A stretch of DNA of 6,725 bases from Planctomycetia bacterium (GCA_030618975.1 JAUXCH010000282.1:1-6725), one strand, 5' to 3'; counted from the stretch's first letter, positions 1 through 5,712 are shown. Translations and numbers: made by a program. The notes: generated from the sequence alone by a model not told the origin.

Positions 1-423
1 ACCGTCTTCTGCACGCACCGTCTGGTGATCTGCCCGGAGTTCGTGCGCCGGGCGGCGAAACGCTCGCACGGCGTGGAGCTCCTGATGCCGAGGGCCGAGG
101 ACGTGAAGGCGCTGATCGCCGCGCACCCGTCCGTCGTCCTGGTCCTTTCCGGACACATCCACGTGAACCTCGAGTTGGTGGATCCGGGCCTGCAGGCCCT
201 GTGCCTGTCGACGGACGCGCTCGGCGAAGTCCCGCACGAGTTCCGGATCCTCCGGTTCTACGCGGACCGGGCGGAGACGGAGTTCTGCCGCGGCGGTACC
301 GCCGAGGGGATCGAGAAGGGGCAGTGGACGCGGAGGCGGGGCCGTCTCCCCAGCCTCCTGAAGAAGTCCCTGGCCGCGCTCCGCGAGGCGACCCGGGAAC
401 TCGAGGGGAAAGCCGAAGACTGA
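1..423 (+). CDS. Calcineurin-like metallophosphoesterase, C-terminal part (5'-truncated)
   Basis: The frame is open from the first base and stops with TGA at 421-423, leaving 140 visible residues; the start lies outside the window. Two elements of the metallophosphoesterase fold are visible. The first is a hydrophobic strand ending in a histidine (VFCTH, residues 2-6). The second is the diagnostic C-terminal metal-binding motif GHIH (residues 51-54), preceded by a hydrophobic strand (VVLVLS). Family members use these histidines to hold a two-metal centre that hydrolyses phosphomonoesters or phosphodiesters; the substrate cannot be told from this part. After GHIH the chain continues through a short beta-rich stretch (FRILRFYADR) into a basic, probably helical tail (residues 109-140), as in cytosolic phosphoesterases that report on ligand state. 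The N-terminal DxH and GDxxD/GNHE motifs would lie upstream and are not seen. It is convergent with the memo gene. Family call firm, function open. Confidence 0.82.
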   Translation, partial: TVFCTHRLVICPEFVRRAAKRSHGVELLMPRAEDVKALIAAHPSVVLVLSGHIHVNLELVDPGLQALCLSTDALGEVPHEFRILRFYADRAETEFCRGGTAEGIEKGQWTRRRGRLPSLLKKSLAALREATRELEGKAED

Positions 424-446
424 CCCGGTCGGCCTTCCGCGGTCAG
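420..446. repeat. Inverted repeat spanning the two convergent stop codons
   Basis: CTGACC (420-425) is followed after 15 bases by its exact reverse complement GGTCAG (441-446). The plus-strand stop TGA (421-423) and the minus-strand stop (443-445) sit at mirror-image positions in the arms. The location between convergent genes suits a bidirectional terminator. The stem is only 6 bp and no T-tract follows on either strand, so it is recorded as an inverted repeat, not a confirmed terminator. Confidence 0.4.
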
Positions 447-1234
447 GGTTCCGTGAACGCCCAGGTCCCGTAGCCGACCACCTGGTCGCGTGGCCCCGCG
501 GTATCGCCCGAGCTCTTCAGGTCGAGGCGGGTGACGCGCATGCCCCGCCGCTCCGCCAGCAGGAGGAGGCCCTTGATGGGGAGGTGTCCGCACGCGCGGC
601 GGCCGTGGATCGGCGCCGTGTCGAACGCTTCGATCGCCTCGGAGGTCTCGCGGTCGAGGACGCGCGCCGTGGCGTAGTCGTGGTAGTGGCTGAGGTCGGA
701 CGAGACGACGAGGAGCGTCTCCTCGCCGCCCCAGAGGGCCTCGAGCACGTCGGCGACCTCGGACGGCGACGAGTCGCCGACCAGCAGGGGGACGATCGAG
801 AACTCGTCGAGCACGATCTGCAGGAAGGGGAGGTGGACCTCCAAGCTGTGTTCGGGCCTGTGCGCGGCGTCGTGGCGAAGGACGCGGGGCAGCGCCTCCG
901 CCACCTTCACGGCGTCGCGATCGACGGGTACGCGCCCGAGGGGCGTCACGAAGGCGTCGGCCCCGCTCGTGGCGATGCCCTGGTAGAGGGCGCGGTGTGC
1001 CGGGCCGATCAGCACGACGCGTTTCACCGTCGCGCGGTGCGGCTCCAGGCTCCGGTAGCCCCACGCCGCGACGGGGCCGGAGTAGACGAACCCGGCGTGG
1101 GGCACGATCAGCGCCTTGGGCGCGTCGCCCTCCGGTTCGGCGCGCGCGAGGTAGGCGGCGACGTCGCGCTCGAGTTCCCCGGGGGACGCGGGGTAGAAGA
1201 GACCGGCGACGGCGGGAATGCGTTCGCTTCTCAT
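443..1234 (-). CDS. amrB: MEMO1 family protein (AmmeMemoRadiSam system protein B)
   Basis: A 263-residue protein, about the length of single-domain MEMO proteins, with the LigB-like (class III extradiol dioxygenase-type) fold. Family motifs appear in order: PHAGFVYSG (45-53), GPAH (77-80), EHSLEVHLPFL (128-138), SSDLSHY (178-184) and CGHLPIKGLL (215-224). H46, H80, H183 and C215 align by motif with human MEMO1 H49, H81, H192 and C244, the proposed metal site, so the pocket looks intact. Human MEMO1 has been reported to bind iron and copper; the bacterial reaction is unknown. ATG 1232-1234 is chosen because it starts at the conserved N-terminus (RIPAVAGLFYP) and has GGAGG 4 nt upstream (complement of 1239-1243). 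The ATG overlaps the amrS stop as ATGA, implying translational coupling. Many relatives are fused to AMMECR1; this one ends without it. The same frame stays open far upstream, but that stretch is antisense-like Arg/Pro-rich shadow within amrS. Confidence 0.95.
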   Translation of the reverse strand: MRSERIPAVAGLFYPASPGELERDVAAYLARAEPEGDAPKALIVPHAGFVYSGPVAAWGYRSLEPHRATVKRVVLIGPAHRALYQGIATSGADAFVTPLGRVPVDRDAVKVAEALPRVLRHDAAHRPEHSLEVHLPFLQIVLDEFSIVPLLVGDSSPSEVADVLEALWGGEETLLVVSSDLSHYHDYATARVLDRETSEAIEAFDTAPIHGRRACGHLPIKGLLLLAERRGMRVTRLDLKSSGDTAGPRDQVVGYGTWAFTEP

Positions 1235-2328
1235 CGTTCCTCCACGCGGTACGCGTCGAGCCGGACGGGGAGCCGGCGCGGGCCCCAGTGCCCCGGTCCG
1301 GCGTCGAACACGCCGGCGCACGGCGCTCCGCAGGTCCGGCAACAGCCGTTCTCGTCCAGGTGCCAGGTCGTCAGGAGGTACTGGTCGCGGCCGATGAGGA
1401 CGGCGGAGCAGGACGGACACTCCGTGCGCCCGCCCGCGAGGTCGCGGACGTTGCCCGTGTAGGCGTAGCGGACGCCGTTTCGACGCGCGATGGACCGGGC
1501 CTCGTGGAGCGTCGCGGGGGGTGTCGGGGCGTGTCCCCGCATCCGCCAATCGGGGTGGAACGCCGTGAAGTGCATGGGGACGTCGGGGCCGAGCTCCTCG
1601 ACGACCCAGCGGGTCATCTCGTCGATCTCGGCCTCGTCGTCGTTCTCGCCGGGGATCAGCAGCGTGGTGAGCTCGAGCCAGCAGTCGGTCTCGTGGTGGA
1701 CGTAGCGGAGGGTGTCGAGCACGGGGGCGAGGGAGGCGGCGCAGAGCGACCGGTAGAAGCGCTCGGTGAAGGCCTTGAGGTCGATGTTGGCCGCGTCCAT
1801 GTGCCGGAAGAACTCGATCCGGGGCTCGGGCGAGATCTCGCCGGCGGTGACGGCCACGGTCCGGATCCCGCCCGCGTGGCAGGCCTGGGCCACGGCGACG
1901 GCGAACTCGTGGAAGATCACGGGGTCGTTGTAGGTGAACGCGACGGATGCGCAGCCCAGCTCCTCGGCGGCCCGGGCGATCGTCTCGGGGGACGCCTCGG
2001 CGGAGAGCGTGTCGACCTCGCGGGACTTGCTGATGTCCCAGTTCTGGCAGAAGCGGCAGCCGAGGTTGCAGCCCGCGGTGCCGAACGAGAGCACGGGCGT
2101 ACCCGGGAGAAAGTGGTTGAGGGGCTTCTTCTCGATCGGGTCCACGCAGAATCCGCTGGCGCGTCCGAACGTGGTGAGCACCACCTCGCCGTCCCGGCAC
2201 GCACGGACGAAGCAGAAGCCGTGCTGCCCCTCGCGCAGCTGGCACATTCGGGGGCACAGGTCGCACTGGACACGGCCGTCCTCCAGCCGGTGCCAGTAGC
2301 GCGTCGAGACGGTGTAGGTGTCGTCCAT
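1231..2328 (-). CDS. amrS: AmmeMemoRadiSam system radical SAM enzyme
   Basis: A 365-residue radical SAM protein. An N-terminal cysteine cluster (C22, C25, C29 in CDLCPRMC, then C39) precedes the canonical CX3CX2C motif CNLGCRFC (C87, C91, C94), followed by QNW as is typical for AmrS. The barrel continues through SVAFTYNDP (128-136), NIDLKAF (181-187) and LLIPGEND (223-230). A C-terminal zinc-ribbon-like pair of knuckles (C304/C307 and C330/C333) also fits the family. Radical SAM enzymes cleave S-adenosylmethionine at a 4Fe-4S cluster to start radical chemistry; the AmrS substrate is not established, and proposals include modification of a nucleotide, RNA or protein. ATG at 2328 gives the family-like N-terminus but lacks a clear ribosome site. 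A TTG at 2358 has GGAGG 7 nt upstream and would add 10 residues; a GTG at 2364 is also in frame. It lies 54 nt after the ybaK-like stop and overlaps memo by 4 bp. Confidence 0.95.
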   Translation of the reverse strand: MDDTYTVSTRYWHRLEDGRVQCDLCPRMCQLREGQHGFCFVRACRDGEVVLTTFGRASGFCVDPIEKKPLNHFLPGTPVLSFGTAGCNLGCRFCQNWDISKSREVDTLSAEASPETIARAAEELGCASVAFTYNDPVIFHEFAVAVAQACHAGGIRTVAVTAGEISPEPRIEFFRHMDAANIDLKAFTERFYRSLCAASLAPVLDTLRYVHHETDCWLELTTLLIPGENDDEAEIDEMTRWVVEELGPDVPMHFTAFHPDWRMRGHAPTPPATLHEARSIARRNGVRYAYTGNVRDLAGGRTECPSCSAVLIGRDQYLLTTWHLDENGCCRTCGAPCAGVFDAGPGHWGPRRLPVRLDAYRVEER

Positions 2329-2365
2329 GGGGATCCGGGGCCGGTCACGCTGCCGCAACCGCACC

Positions 2366-2370
2366 CCTCC
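2366..2370 (-). promoter_or_regulatory. Shine-Dalgarno GGAGG upstream of amrS
   Basis: The complement of 2366-2370 reads GGAGG. It is 7 nt from an in-frame TTG (2358-2356), only 1 nt from an in-frame GTG (2364-2362), and 37 nt from the ATG at 2328. Spacing therefore favours TTG as the true amrS start, against the family-based choice of ATG 2328. Confidence 0.5.
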
Positions 2371-2382
2371 GCGACGAGGCGG

Positions 2383-2850
2383 CTAGCGTTCGACGACCAT
2401 GTCCATGATCGTGGGGTGGACGAGACGCTCGTAGTCGCTGAAGCGCATCCGGATGGCATCCGCGTGGGTGCCACCGTTGAACGTGATGAACTCGTCCTTC
2501 GCCAACGTGGGGTCGACGAAGACGGGCATGTCGTACAGGTTTCCGAAGGGCGGCTCGGCCCCGACGTCGCAGTCCGGGCACAGTCGGGCCATGACCTCCT
2601 CCTCGGCGAGCCGCACCTGGCGGCTGCCGATCCCCTGGCGGATCTTCTCCAGGTCCACCTTGTAGAGAGCGGGCACGACGGCCATGGCGTGCCCGCCGGG
2701 AAGTCCCAGGACGACGGTCTTCGCGAACTCCCGTCCGGGCGTTTGGGTGTCCGCCGCCGTCTCCTGGGCGGTGTAGTCGACGTGGTGATGCACCACTTCG
2801 TAGGAGACGTGTGCGTCCTCGAGGTATTCCGTCACGCGATTGAGCGGCAT
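2383..2850 (-). CDS. YbaK/EbsC-type aminoacyl-tRNA deacylase-like protein
   Basis: A 155-residue single-domain protein of the YbaK/ProRS-associated (INS-like) editing family. Visible features are an N-terminal helix (LNRVTEYLEDAHVSYEVV), the conserved lysine in FAKTVVL (K44), AVVPALYKVDLEKI (58-70), the CPDCDVGAEPPFGNL segment (91-105) with its substrate-pocket GxxPPFG signature, and FNGGTHADAIRM (124-135). Family members hydrolyse mischarged aminoacyl-tRNAs in trans (YbaK: Cys-tRNAPro; ProXp-ala: Ala-tRNAPro). Which tRNA this one edits cannot be read from sequence, and some relatives have no known substrate. ATG 2848-2850 is chosen over an in-frame GTG at 2859 because GGGAG lies 8 nt upstream (complement of 2859-2863). 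It is the first gene of the minus-strand group and probably co-transcribed with amrS and memo. Family call firm, specificity unknown. Confidence 0.9.
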   Translation of the reverse strand: MPLNRVTEYLEDAHVSYEVVHHHVDYTAQETAADTQTPGREFAKTVVLGLPGGHAMAVVPALYKVDLEKIRQGIGSRQVRLAEEEVMARLCPDCDVGAEPPFGNLYDMPVFVDPTLAKDEFITFNGGTHADAIRMRFSDYERLVHPTIMDMVVER

Positions 2851-2922
2851 GGCTTGCACTCCCGACGCGCCCCCGCGGGCGCAAACGACCGACGCGAGCG
2901 AAACGTCGGCCGTGGGGCAAGC

Positions 2923-2938
2923 TGCGGCCTTGCGGCCT
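2923..2938. repeat. Tandem octamer repeat TGCGGCCT x2
   Basis: TGCGGCCT occurs twice back to back (2923-2930 and 2931-2938) in the divergent spacer, about 75-90 bp upstream of the ybaK-like start and a similar distance before the phosphatidyltransferase start. Direct repeats in a divergent promoter region can be regulator sites, but in GC-rich DNA a chance 8-bp duplication is possible. Confidence 0.4.
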
Positions 2939-3014
2939 GTGTTCCGCCGCGCCCATCTTACGAATTTCGCGCGCTGGGCGATACCCCCGGGACCCTTCGC
3001 GGGCGGCCGGCGAG

Positions 3015-3020
3015 TATCGT
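3015..3020 (+). promoter_or_regulatory. Candidate -10 element TATCGT for a leaderless transcript
   Basis: TATCGT fits the TANNNT consensus and ends 6 nt before ATG 3027, with no Shine-Dalgarno between. That spacing would place the transcription start at or next to the start codon. The same hexamer sits 7 nt before the GTG of the lipoprotein gene (5700-5705). No clear -35 is seen. Confidence 0.4.
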
Positions 3021-3026
3021 GGGTGC

Positions 3027-3602
3027 ATGGCGTCGAAGGCCGTGGGGTGGATTCGTCTGGTTCCCAACGAGTTGACCGGCCTTCGACTCGTGTTGGCCGC
3101 CGTGTTCCCGTTCCTGCCTGGACCGGCGCGCCTGCCCGTGGTCCTGGTGAGCGCCGCCACGGACTGGCTCGACGGGTGGTTCGCGCGCCGCTTCGGGGCT
3201 CAGAGCGCGGTCGGCGGCCTGCTCGACGCCTTCGCAGACAAGACGTTCGTCCTCTCGGTGCTCTGTACGCTCGCGTCCGACGGTGCGCTTGCCTGGTGGC
3301 AGGTTCCCGTCCTCCTCGTTCGCGACGTGGCCGTCGCGTTCACCGTGTTCCACTTCGCGGTACGCCGGGAGTGGGCCGCGTTCGCTTCGATGCCGGCGCG
3401 TCGGTGGGGGAAGATCACGACGCTTTTCGTGTTCGCCTTCTTCGTGGTCCTGCTCACGGCGTCCCTGGAAGCCCTGCGGCTTCCGATCTTCCTCCTGGCG
3501 GCCGCATCCAGCCTGGTCGCGGGCGTGGACTACCTGACCCGGTTCGCGCGCGTGCGGCGGGGCGGGGGCGATGGACAGGGCCCGAGTTCCATGGAAGAGT
3601 GA
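3027..3602 (+). CDS. CDP-alcohol phosphatidyltransferase family protein
   Basis: A 191-residue integral membrane enzyme with a complete CDP-alcohol phosphatidyltransferase signature DxxDGxxARx8GxxxDxxxD: D46, D49, G50, A53, R54, G63, D67, D71, followed by K72. The family transfers a phosphatidyl group from a CDP-linked lipid to an alcohol at the inner membrane, using the aspartates to bind metal and as catalytic base. PNELTGLRL (13-21) resembles the PNxLTxxR entry sequence, and RRWGKITTLF (125-134) the GKxxT segment, of PgsA-type enzymes, so phosphatidylglycerophosphate synthase or a close relative is a reasonable guess; inositol-phosphate and other acceptors cannot be excluded. About five or six hydrophobic segments are visible (near 20-30, 36-48, 73-90, 93-111, 130-148, 151-168), as expected. 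The tail (171-191) is polar and glycine-rich. The ATG has no good ribosome site; TATCGT 6 nt upstream suggests leaderless expression. The helix-turn-helix gene follows 35 nt later. Confidence 0.93.
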   Translation: MASKAVGWIRLVPNELTGLRLVLAAVFPFLPGPARLPVVLVSAATDWLDGWFARRFGAQSAVGGLLDAFADKTFVLSVLCTLASDGALAWWQVPVLLVRDVAVAFTVFHFAVRREWAAFASMPARRWGKITTLFVFAFFVVLLTASLEALRLPIFLLAAASSLVAGVDYLTRFARVRRGGGDGQGPSSMEE

Positions 3603-3626
3603 CCCTGCGCCACGAGGAGCGCGCAC

Positions 3627-3632
3627 GAGGAG
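3627..3632 (+). promoter_or_regulatory. Ribosome binding site GAGGAG that fixes the helix-turn-helix gene start
   Basis: GAGGAG lies 5 nt upstream of ATG 3638. This supports that start and rules against the much longer upstream extension of the same open frame, which would run through the phosphatidyltransferase gene. Confidence 0.7.
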
Positions 3633-3637
3633 TGACG

Positions 3638-4330
3638 ATGACGCGAGGTGACGCCCCCGCCGCCCGGAAGGCACTGGTGCAGGTCCTGGAGTCCGTCGGC
3701 ATGCTGTTCGACGCGCTCCTCGGGCCCTTCGATGCGCTGGCGGAGACGAGCCCCGACACGAGCATCGGCGCGCCCGTCGAGGTGCCCTACATCGCGCGCA
3801 CGTCGGTTGTTCGCGAAGCCGCCGAGCGCGCGACGCAGGGGGGGCGCAGCGGCTGGTCCCTCTACCAGGTCGCCGAGCGCGAGAACCAGCTCAAGTCGTT
3901 CGTGCGCGACTACCGCAAGGGCCTCTACCGCACGACGACGGCAGCGGGCTGGGTCGACATGCTGCGCAAGTTCCGCGAGGCGATCCTCGCGGACGTCCAA
4001 ACGGCGCTGCAGGCGCCCCGCGGCTGGGACCGGCTCGACCTGGCCAACAACCACGCCAAGCCGGACGGGGGACAGGCGGATCTCCTGACGCCGCGCGACG
4101 TCGCGCCCGAGCTGCGTCTCGGGGAGCGGACGGTCCGTAGGAAGATCCAGGAGGGGAAGCTCGGCCCGTGGCGCAAGGAAGGATCGCGCTGGGTCATCGG
4201 GCGCGACCAGTTCCTACGGTTCTGGGCGAGTCGGTTCCTCGACTCCGACGTGCCCCGTCCTCCGGGCGCGGGAGACGCCGAGGCCGACCTCGACGAGAGA
4301 CTCGTGCACATGCGGCTCAGTCCGGAGTAG
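3638..4330 (+). CDS. Helix-turn-helix (excisionase/MerR-like) domain protein with unrecognised N-terminal domain
   Basis: A 230-residue protein. Residues 149-200 form a recognisable excisionase-type winged helix-turn-helix: LLTPRDVAPEL (149-159), then LGERTVRRKIQEGKL (161-175) as second helix, turn and recognition helix, then a wing WRKEGSRWVIGRDQFLRFW (178-196). The lysine in the RRKIQEGK stretch and the tryptophan-valine-isoleucine wing strand fit the family, which binds DNA in phage excisionases, MerR relatives and small regulators. The first 145 residues look mostly helical, with amphipathic stretches at 11-36, 55-66 and 76-125 and a flexible link near 136-147; I recognise no family in them. 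The C-terminal 30 residues are acidic and proline-containing. Start is ATG 3638, supported by GAGGAG. It follows the phosphatidyltransferase gene by 35 nt, so it is probably in the same operon. Fusion to a sizeable helical domain is unlike minimal excisionases, and no integrase or phage gene is nearby, so a regulator is more likely than a recombination factor. Confidence 0.8.
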   Translation: MTRGDAPAARKALVQVLESVGMLFDALLGPFDALAETSPDTSIGAPVEVPYIARTSVVREAAERATQGGRSGWSLYQVAERENQLKSFVRDYRKGLYRTTTAAGWVDMLRKFREAILADVQTALQAPRGWDRLDLANNHAKPDGGQADLLTPRDVAPELRLGERTVRRKIQEGKLGPWRKEGSRWVIGRDQFLRFWASRFLDSDVPRPPGAGDAEADLDERLVHMRLSPE

Positions 4331-4348
4331 CCCCCCGACGCGCGTCCT

Positions 4349-5632
4349 TCACGATGCGCGCGTGGGTCGACGCCTCAAGCGCAGTCCGGCCCGGAACGCG
4401 GGCCTGAAGATCGCCCGCATCGCCGCGAGGCGCCTCGACTGCGCGCGGTGCCGGCGCAGGACGTTCTCGTCCTGCACGAGCCAGCGGCACTCCTCGGGGA
4501 GCATCACGAGGCTCACGAGGATGTTCGGTGCGACGCCGATGGGCAGGCGGTGCTCCATGCACCGGTCCCAGAGCGCGGCGAAGACCGGCACCATGTCCGC
4601 GGTGGCGGGTGGCGCACGATCCTCGAGCTGCGTGCCGGCGAGCGGGCGGAACACGCAGACGGTGGGGATGGCGCCGCGCTCGGTGAGCCAGTCGATCGCC
4701 GCGATGGAGCTCTCCGGGGCTTCCAGCCCTGCGATCAACTCGCCGTTCACGACCCACGGGTCGAGCGTGAAGCGCTTCCTCGGCGCGAGTGCCGTGCAGG
4801 TGGAGACGGCCTGGAGGTAGCCCTGGAGGCCGTACACCCGGGCCTTGCCGGGACAGAGCGCGCGGAAGACCTCCGGGTCGAACACCTCGAAGCAGAAGCT
4901 GACCCGGTTGACGCCGAGGGCGCGGAGGCGCGCGTAGTCCGGCTCGTGGGCGAAGGGGGGCGTCTGCACGCCGACGAGGAGGCCGGTCTCCTCCTTCACG
5001 CGCCTGACGTACGGCTCGAGAACCTCGAGGAACTCCGACCCGTCGTAGTGGCCGGTGTTGAAGTCGACGTAGGTGATGCCGCTCTCGCGCCGTGCCGCGT
5101 GGACGACCTCGAGCACCTCGTCGACGCTCTTGCCGTGCTCCTCGTCGACGCCGAGGTTCAGGCCGACCGAGCAGAAGCGGCAGTTCTCGCGGGCGAGCCG
5201 CCTCTCGCTCTGCACCCAGAAGTGGCAGACCCCAGCGGGATAGACGCCGAGGTACGTGCCCTGGAGCGTGCCGATGCGCCGCATGGGCTTGCCCGTCGAG
5301 GTGAGTGCGTCGTACCAGTCGGGACGTGGTGAGAGGCGAACCCGCGTGCACGGCTCGCCGTCGCGGTAGAGGTCGTACCGACCGTCGGGCGTGCGCCTCA
5401 GCTCGTAGGGGCTCTCCTGGGCGAACGCCTCGACCGCGGGCACGTTCACGTAGAGGCCCGGATCGAGGACGAGCTCCAGACCCGATCCCAGTCCGGCCCG
5501 CGCGCGCAGGACGGGCCGGCCTCCGTCGTCCTCGACCGTGCAACTCTCGTGCAGACGGAGTCCCCGGCAGTAGAGATCCAGCTTCAGGAAGCCGGGATTC
5601 ACCTGCGGATCGAGGGGTACGACGGAGGACAT
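4349..5632 (-). CDS. Radical SAM protein with atypical CX14CX2C cluster motif
   Basis: A 427-residue protein. A 120-residue N-terminal region (VNPGFLKLDLYCRG, residues 11-24, onward) with no motif I can name leads into a radical SAM-like barrel from about 121 to 345. Cluster candidates are C136 (AGVCHFW), C151 and C154 (ENCRFCSVG), giving CX14CX2C. That spacing differs from the usual CX3CX2C but is known from QueE. Barrel-like segments follow: YVDFNTGHYDG (188-198), LLVGVQTPPF (218-227), VNRVSFCFEVFDPE (241-254), then CPGKARVYGLQGYLQA (260-275) and VCVFRPLAGTQLE (325-337). This order, with a PGK segment and a late RPLAGT loop, recalls MSMEG_0568-type and biotin-synthase-like radical SAM proteins; it is a resemblance from memory, not an assignment. 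The C-terminus (391-427) is very arginine-rich and may bind RNA or membrane. ATG 5632 is preferred over GTG 5668; its ribosome site is weak (AAGAG, 5 nt spacing). It converges on the helix-turn-helix gene with an 18-bp gap and stands alone on its strand. Substrate unknown. Confidence 0.88.
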   Translation of the reverse strand: MSSVVPLDPQVNPGFLKLDLYCRGLRLHESCTVEDDGGRPVLRARAGLGSGLELVLDPGLYVNVPAVEAFAQESPYELRRTPDGRYDLYRDGEPCTRVRLSPRPDWYDALTSTGKPMRRIGTLQGTYLGVYPAGVCHFWVQSERRLARENCRFCSVGLNLGVDEEHGKSVDEVLEVVHAARRESGITYVDFNTGHYDGSEFLEVLEPYVRRVKEETGLLVGVQTPPFAHEPDYARLRALGVNRVSFCFEVFDPEVFRALCPGKARVYGLQGYLQAVSTCTALAPRKRFTLDPWVVNGELIAGLEAPESSIAAIDWLTERGAIPTVCVFRPLAGTQLEDRAPPATADMVPVFAALWDRCMEHRLPIGVAPNILVSLVMLPEECRWLVQDENVLRRHRAQSRRLAAMRAIFRPAFRAGLRLRRRPTRAS

Positions 5633-5712
5633 GTCTTCTCTTGAATACGCCAAACGGAGCGGGTTCACGATTGCGGTCGGAGGAAGGGCCCGGAATCCGT
5701 ATCGTAGGGCGC
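5633..5712. promoter_or_regulatory. Divergent spacer between the second radical SAM gene and the lipoprotein gene
   Basis: This 80-bp spacer serves two outward-facing genes. For the minus strand it gives only a weak AAGAG ribosome site near 5638-5642 and a possible TATTCA -10 (complement of 5641-5646) with no convincing -35. For the plus strand it holds TATCGT at 5700-5705 ahead of GTG 5713. I see no operator or riboswitch fold. Confidence 0.4.
5700..5705 (+). promoter_or_regulatory. Candidate -10 element TATCGT upstream of the lipoprotein gene
   Basis: TATCGT ends 7 nt before GTG 5713. The surrounding sequence matches the phosphatidyltransferase upstream sequence (GTATCGT, one purine, GG) and no Shine-Dalgarno lies between it and the start. 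A leaderless transcript is the simplest reading; no -35 is evident. Confidence 0.4.

Larger units (their letters stand above)
2851..3026. promoter_or_regulatory. Divergent intergenic region between the ybaK-like gene and the phosphatidyltransferase gene
   Basis: This 176-bp spacer must carry start signals for both directions. It holds the GGGAG ribosome site of the ybaK-like gene (2859-2863), a 6-bp inverted repeat CCGACG/CGTCGG (2889-2894 and 2904-2909), a perfect tandem octamer TGCGGCCT twice (2923-2938), and a small AT-richer island around CTTACGAATTT (2968-2978). Read in reverse, that island contains TAAGAT, a passable minus-strand -10, but no good -35 lies at the right distance. On the plus strand TATCGT sits at 3015-3020 just before the phosphatidyltransferase start. 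Confidence 0.5.

Noticed and set aside
443..2266. A 607-codon minus-strand open frame running through both memo and amrS
   Set aside because: Only the last 263 codons look like protein (MEMO). The upstream part is Arg/Pro-rich frame shadow of amrS, which is clearly coding in another frame; the memo start has its own ribosome site.
2965..2997. A sigma70-type promoter reading toward the ybaK-like gene (TAAGAT as -10)
   Set aside because: The hexamer at the 17-bp position is TATCGC, far from TTGACA, so the pair is not convincing; it is noted only as a possibility in the spacer entry.
997..3075. A 692-codon plus-strand open frame
   Set aside because: It is antisense to memo, amrS and the ybaK-like gene, all of which have family motifs. 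Its translation has no recognisable motif and the open frame reflects GC-rich codon use.
2840..3637. Upstream extension of the helix-turn-helix frame, giving a 496-residue protein
   Set aside because: The extension overlaps the motif-bearing phosphatidyltransferase in a different frame and is Arg/Gly-rich. GAGGAG 5 nt before ATG 3638 marks the real start.
3638..4330. Mobile element or prophage remnant suggested by the excisionase-like domain
   Set aside because: No integrase, attachment-site repeat, tRNA gene or composition change is nearby. Excisionase-type helix-turn-helix domains also occur in ordinary regulators.
4331..4360. Possible terminator in the 18-bp convergent gap after the helix-turn-helix gene
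   Set aside because: CGCGCG-rich runs allow short self-pairing, but there is no stable long stem and no T-tract on either strand.
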